Part shown: positions 42,201 through 48,200 of the stretch, piece after piece | Numbering within the stretch: position 1 is the first letter of the stretch | Layout of the letters: the number at the start of each line of letters is the position of its first letter | NCBI GenBank assembly: GCA_905116865.2 | Contig: CAJHNH020008446.1 | Span: 124,001-188,000, forward strand | Reading direction: 5' to 3' | Length of the DNA stretch: 64,000 nucleotides | Source of the DNA: Candidula unifasciata | Taxonomy: Eukaryota; Mollusca; Gastropoda; Stylommatophora; Geomitridae | Position numbers and translations under genes: made by a program | The notes under the pieces: model-generated | Database searches by the model: none | Told to the model about the DNA's origin: nothing | What the model saw: the letters and a program-made list of their open reading frames with translations, nothing else

Positions 42201-45200
42201 TATTGAAATGTTGGTCTCCCCACGGAAAGTAGGTCAATTTCATTGATAAGTTTGTTGGACTAGTCTACTGTGGTCAAGGTTATGGTTGTGGCTGTCTGTT
42301 GTTGTGTTGCATTTACGTTTTTATTCTGAGAAAGAGACTGCCTGTGACATAGGTTTCATCACTCTCTATAGCGTTTGTGTGTTAGATCCAGTTGTCGATG
42401 TTTTTGAAGTGTTAAAACCTCTGGCATGGTGAAATATACAGCACGCGATGTCAACGGCATTGCGGAACACCCCTGTGAAAGTAACCCAAGGTCACGTGGC
42501 TTGAGGTCGACCAATCAGAAGTTAGCTTGGCTGAAGGTCAACCAATCAGAAGTGAGCAAGTGTGTATATGGGCAGTTGGTGGGGAGACCATTGTAACTAT
42601 TACCAGTTAGTGTATGTGGCTAGTTTGTGTGGCTAGTTAATGGCTGTGGCTAATTAGTATGTATCGCTAATTGGTGGGTGTGATTATTTAGTGTCTGTGG
42701 CTAGTTAGTGGGTGTGGCTAGTTAGTAGGTGTGGTAGGTTTGTGGGTGTGGCTAGTTAGTAGGTGTGGCTGGTTAGTGGGTGTGGCTAGTTATTGCTGTG
42801 ACTTGATTGTGAGTGGTTGATTATTGGGTGTGACTAGATTGTGGCTGTGGCTGGTTGGTGAGTGTGGGTAGATGCTTGCCTGCCAGCCCAGAGCTTTTGA
42901 GTTTGAATCTGCATTTAGGCTGATTCTATAATGTACTTATGGTTTCCAGACTGACCTAGCCAAAATGGGTTCCAGGACACATCTTGGGAAGTAACATGAC
43001 CAGTGGCTGGTTACAGATCAAGCATTGCACCCACAGCTCCAGCAACAACCCCTAGGTATTTTAAAAACACCCTTACTCACCAACTGAAGGACAGAGTCTG
43101 AAATCAAACCCTCACCTTCAGAATACAAAGCAAAGCACTTCACCATTTCTAGTAATCTCGGAGAGCTCCACACTGGTGATTCAGAAATATGTAGCATGTT
43201 CTGTGCAACATCTTTTAATAAATTTGCTGTAGTATTTTAGAATTGTGAACACTAAATACACAGTCAACTGATGGCACAATTTATTGCCTGGCATATTTCT
43301 CTGTATCTCACCAGACACCTTATACTGCATTACACAGACAAGATAAAGAAAATAAACTAACCTTTTTGTTTTACTTCAGCTGAAAGGATTAATTTATTAG
43401 TCACACACTGTTTAATTCTCTACTATCTCTTGATCTGTCTGCTCTTCATGCTGCTGTTTGACACATCAGGTGTTTATATTAGTGTGTGATCTCTTTTGCT
43501 ACCGGTCTGCTGATTTTCTGTTTGTGCTGTCCAGTGTTATTTTCCATTCATTCATTCCCCTTTCTACTGTGCTCTTGGTTTTCTTAGTTGTCCACATCTC
43601 CTTTTTCCTTCTGCTGTCCACTAGGGAGCTGTCTGTGCCAGAGTGTTGCGAACTTGTCCAAGCCATCTAAAATCTTAAAACCATAAATGGCATGTATCAA
43701 AAGTTGAGGCATACATAGAACAAGAAGATGGTGGAAAGATCTATCAGAGAAACTCTATAACCGTACAACATGTCTGTGGTGGAGGTGGCCAGAAAGCCAC
43801 ATTGAGAACTTTATGTCTCCTTCAAAACCCGAGGCAGTAAAAGAGGAGATGAAGAAGACGACGAAGTATCTCTTGATGAGATTTGACCATATGGCCACCA
43901 GACTGCCATGCAAATGTGCTAACCACTGGACTGCACCAGTTGTCCAGATTAACAGACATTTACATTAATGTCAACAACTAAATACTGCTCAAATAATAAT
44001 AATAATTATAATAATGAAAATTATTAACTTCTACTTTTTCTTCTCCTTGGCATTCACCAGGTGTACACTCCAGTGGAAATTTCTGGCTGTTCGACCAGTT
44101 CTGGATAATGGTCTTGTTCCGAAACTTGAGTTTCTTGGGCATATTCGTTTTACAGATCTGGCTTATCAAAATGCGTACTGTTGGTTCCTTGCCTCCAAGG
44201 CAGATGCACTGCAACTTTTTGAAGGCAACTCCCATAGTTAGTCATCTTTTACAACCTGCTTGTTAGTGAGGAAGTGGGCCATAACTGAACCTCGGAACCC
44301 ACACAGAGATATAATATAACCTCCACTGATTGTAATAATGCACGTTGTTGCTGTCTACAGATAGAGTGATTGTAACCTTAAAGCTGATTGGTCCAGCAGT
44401 GTTTAACGGAGGCTTCAGCACATTTTTGGCCTTTGTTTTGTTAGCAGACAGCGCCAGTTATGGATTCCAGATGTTTTTTAAAGTGAGTACCTGCAGTGTT
44501 GGGAGTCATGGTGGTGTAGCGACTAGATGCTTGCCTACTGGCCTTATCGTCATGGGTTCAAATCTACATTGAGGTAGGTTTGTTGCAAAATTGATCTTGG
44601 CTTCCAGGCCGACCCAGCTTATAATGGGTACCAGGTACTTTCCTGGACAGAAATTGTGGTGTGTATGATCTTGACCACATACCCTTCGAAGCTGATTGAT
44701 CTATAAAAATATGAGCCCAGCGTTGTCTGCCAGATATGCTACCGGTGTGAAAAAGATGCTTTACTTTATTATACTGCCTGAAGTATCCATCTATTTCTAA
44801 TTTGCCATGGTAGCTTCTTTCCAGTTCAGCAAATGCCTGTCAGTATTTTCTGTCTGAATACTGCATGAGTAGCAGCGTCCGTGGCTTAGGCTTTGCGAGT
44901 CCAACTCATAATTTCAACATTCCACGATCGGAACCCACTGCTGGCTGCGTGGATTTTTTATCATAGTATGGGGCGTAGCAGGTCGACCCAGCCTAAAAAT
45001 GGGTACCAGGATGGCCGTTCTGGGGAAGTAAAGACAGCCGGCATAATGCTGACCACATTACCCACCTAAAGCTGATGGTCTGTAAAAATATAGGCACTCT
45101 TCCCATGTACCCGATACGCCTCAAGGCATGAAAAGGAATCTTTACTTTTACTTTCATACTGCATAAGTATTATGGTGAGGAAATTCAGGAAAGGTACTGT

Positions 45201-48200
45201 GGTTGGGGTATCTGCTTCTATTCCTTTGTTGTTTGGGCAGAAATTCTTTGTCCAGGGAGAAATCAGGCCTCAGCTGGGCATGGAGCCTGGGTTGCTGTCT
45301 AGGCTTTGTGTGTGAGTTCCAGGAAGAAATCTGGCCTCAGCTGGGCATGGAGCCTGGGTTGCTGTCTAGGCTCTGTATGTGAGTTCCAGGAAGAAATCTG
45401 GCCTCAGCTGGGCATGGAGCCTGGATTGCTGTCTAGGCTCTGTGTGTGAGTTCCAGGAAGAAATCTGGCCTCAGCTGGGCATGGAGCCTGGGTTGCTGTC
45501 TTTGCTCTGTGTGTGTGAGTTCCAGGGCCCAGTTTAGGGAGGGTCAGGTGGAGAAATAAAACCTAACAGGCATGTCTTTCAAGATGGCTGATTAAGGAGT
45601 TGCTGAAATTGGATGTGTTGGGTTAAAAGTCATAGATTTTGCAACCCAGCTGTAAACCACAACAATAGGTGCCCAACTGCATTTTCAAGGATGGATGCAA
45701 AACAAAAAAGTGACTTGGCAGGTGAAGATGACACCCGATCTGACTGACTGACTGACTTTCTACCCCACCAGGACATCACACAAGCGATAAACACCCGATG
45801 ACACAAAGTGCCACCATGCAGATGAGGATCACCGTGGAGAGGTCCCAGAAACTGCGTTCAGATAATTGGCCACATTGATGGCCTGCCTATATTGCGGCCC
45901 CTGGCAAAAGCCAGAGTGGGGCTTCAAATAAGAAAAAATTACGTCCTGAAAAGGACGTAAGTAAGTGAACACCCAATCTATCATGTTGGGAATGACATGT
46001 AAATGGCACAATGCCTCTTCTTCTGGTACCTAAAGCAGACATAATGGCCTCTCTGTGTCATCTAATATGTCAGTGGATTTGATGTTGCGTTTATATCTAA
46101 TATCTCAGCAGGTTTGATGTTGCGTTTATATCTAATATCTCAGCAGGTTTGATGTTGCGTTTATATCTAATATCTCAGCAGATTTGATGTTGCGTTTATA
46201 TCTAATATCTCAGCAGATTTGATGTTGCGTTTATATCTAATATCTCAGCAGGTTTGATGTTGCGTTTATATCTAATATCTCAGCAGATTTGATGTTGCGT
46301 ATAGTTTAATAATTCTTTTGAGCTGTTTACGTTTTCTGCACATATCTTTTCTCTGTCTTCTTGACTTTTTTTGCCAAGTAGTCTCCCATATAAAATAATT
46401 TTCCCAACTTTTATCTCCCCTACATTTAGTCTCTCTCTCTCTCTCTCTCTCCCCCTCTTTCCCCTCTCTCTCTCTCTCTCTCTCACTCTTCATTATGAAT
46501 GTTTCAGAAACATCTCTAGCTGTTTACAAAATTTCTCACAAATTAACGTTCCAATGAGTGCTAAATTGTTCTCATAATAATATATGTCATACCTTTCAGG
46601 TAATTTGTGTGGTTGGTGTCTTTGGCCTCTTCCATGGCCATTTATGTTGCATATCTTCTATTATTTGCTGCTCAACTGTTTAGGATTTCTGCAGTTACCT
46701 TTCTCTGTCTTCCTGTATTTTTTCCTGCCTAGTAATTTCCTGCCTAGTAATTTCCTGCCTAGTAATTTCCTGCCTAGTAATTTCCCACATAGTCAGCTTT
46801 CTCAGATCTATCTCTTTTGTTTTGTACCATAAATTTTACTGATCACCAGCCTAGGATTGTCTCTAGTCATGTAAGTATTTCTGAACTTTTCCTAACAAAT
46901 TAGAGTTGAAGTGAACATTGTTCTGACAGTGATATCTGTTACAACTTTCAGGTATTCGTCACTGTTGTTGTGTTTGGCCTCTTTCATGGCCTGGCTTTCC
47001 TGCCAGTGGTTCTCAGCTTAATTGGAGCAGAGCCCTACAAACACTCTGATGAGGTGCCCAGTGCCTACAAACACCCTGATGAGGTACCCAGTAGTATGTC
47101 CGTACTTGTGAACAAATCCAGCACAGAGGACAGTGAGAACCATATATCAGAGCAGAAAGGAGAGTCACTTCCAGCAGGACACACTGAGGTAAACAAATGT
47201 TGCACAATTTGTGTCAGTCTACACTTCTTATGTAAAAACAATTAAATATAGAGGTTCTGAAGTGATCATTAATGAACAAAGAGTTAAAACATTCAAATAC
47301 AGAGGTTCTGAAGTGACCATTAATGAACAAAGAATAAAAACAATCAGGTACAGAGGTTCTGAAGTGACCATTAATTAACAAAGAGTAAAAACAATCAGGT
47401 ACAGAGGTTCTGAAGTGACCATTAATGAACAAAGAGTAAAAACAATCAGGTACGGAGGTTCTGAAGTGACCATTAATGAACAAAGAGTAAAAACAATCAG
47501 GTACGGAGGTTCTGAAGTGACCATTAATGAACAAAGAGTAAAAACAATCAGGTACAGAGATTCTGAAGTGACCATTAATGAACAAAGAGTAAAAACAATC
47601 AGGTACAGAGGTTCTGAAGTGACCATTAATGAACAAAGAGTAAAAACAATCAGGTACAGACGTTCTGAAGTGACCATTCATAGAAAGAGAATTGTTGAAG
47701 GAAATTAGTAAGAGACGTGTGAAACATTTAAGCTATAATAATAATAATAAAAAAACAACTTTAATAAACTATACTGGGCGGAAAAGTTGCAAATATTACA
47801 ATTTTGCGCTAAAAACCGAGAGATTTAGATATTTTACTGTTGATGCAAATCTGAACATTTTGAAATGCTAAAACCAGCTGAAATATTTAATTGTTTAACT
47901 GTCGATGAAAATATTAACATTTTATGCTAAAACTGACTGAGATTTAATCGTTTAACTGTTGATGCAAATGTTAACATTTTACGCTAAAACTGAGAGATTT
48001 AATTGTTTAACTGTCGATGCAAATATTAACATTTTACGCTAAAACTGACTAAGATTTAATTGTTTAACTGTAGATGCAAATGTTAACATTTTACGCTAAA
48101 ACTGACAGAGAAATTTAATCATTTAACATCCCAGTTTACAAGCAGAAGCACATAGTAATCCAGGGCTATTCGCCAAAGTTTACACAGGGCAAAAATGTTG

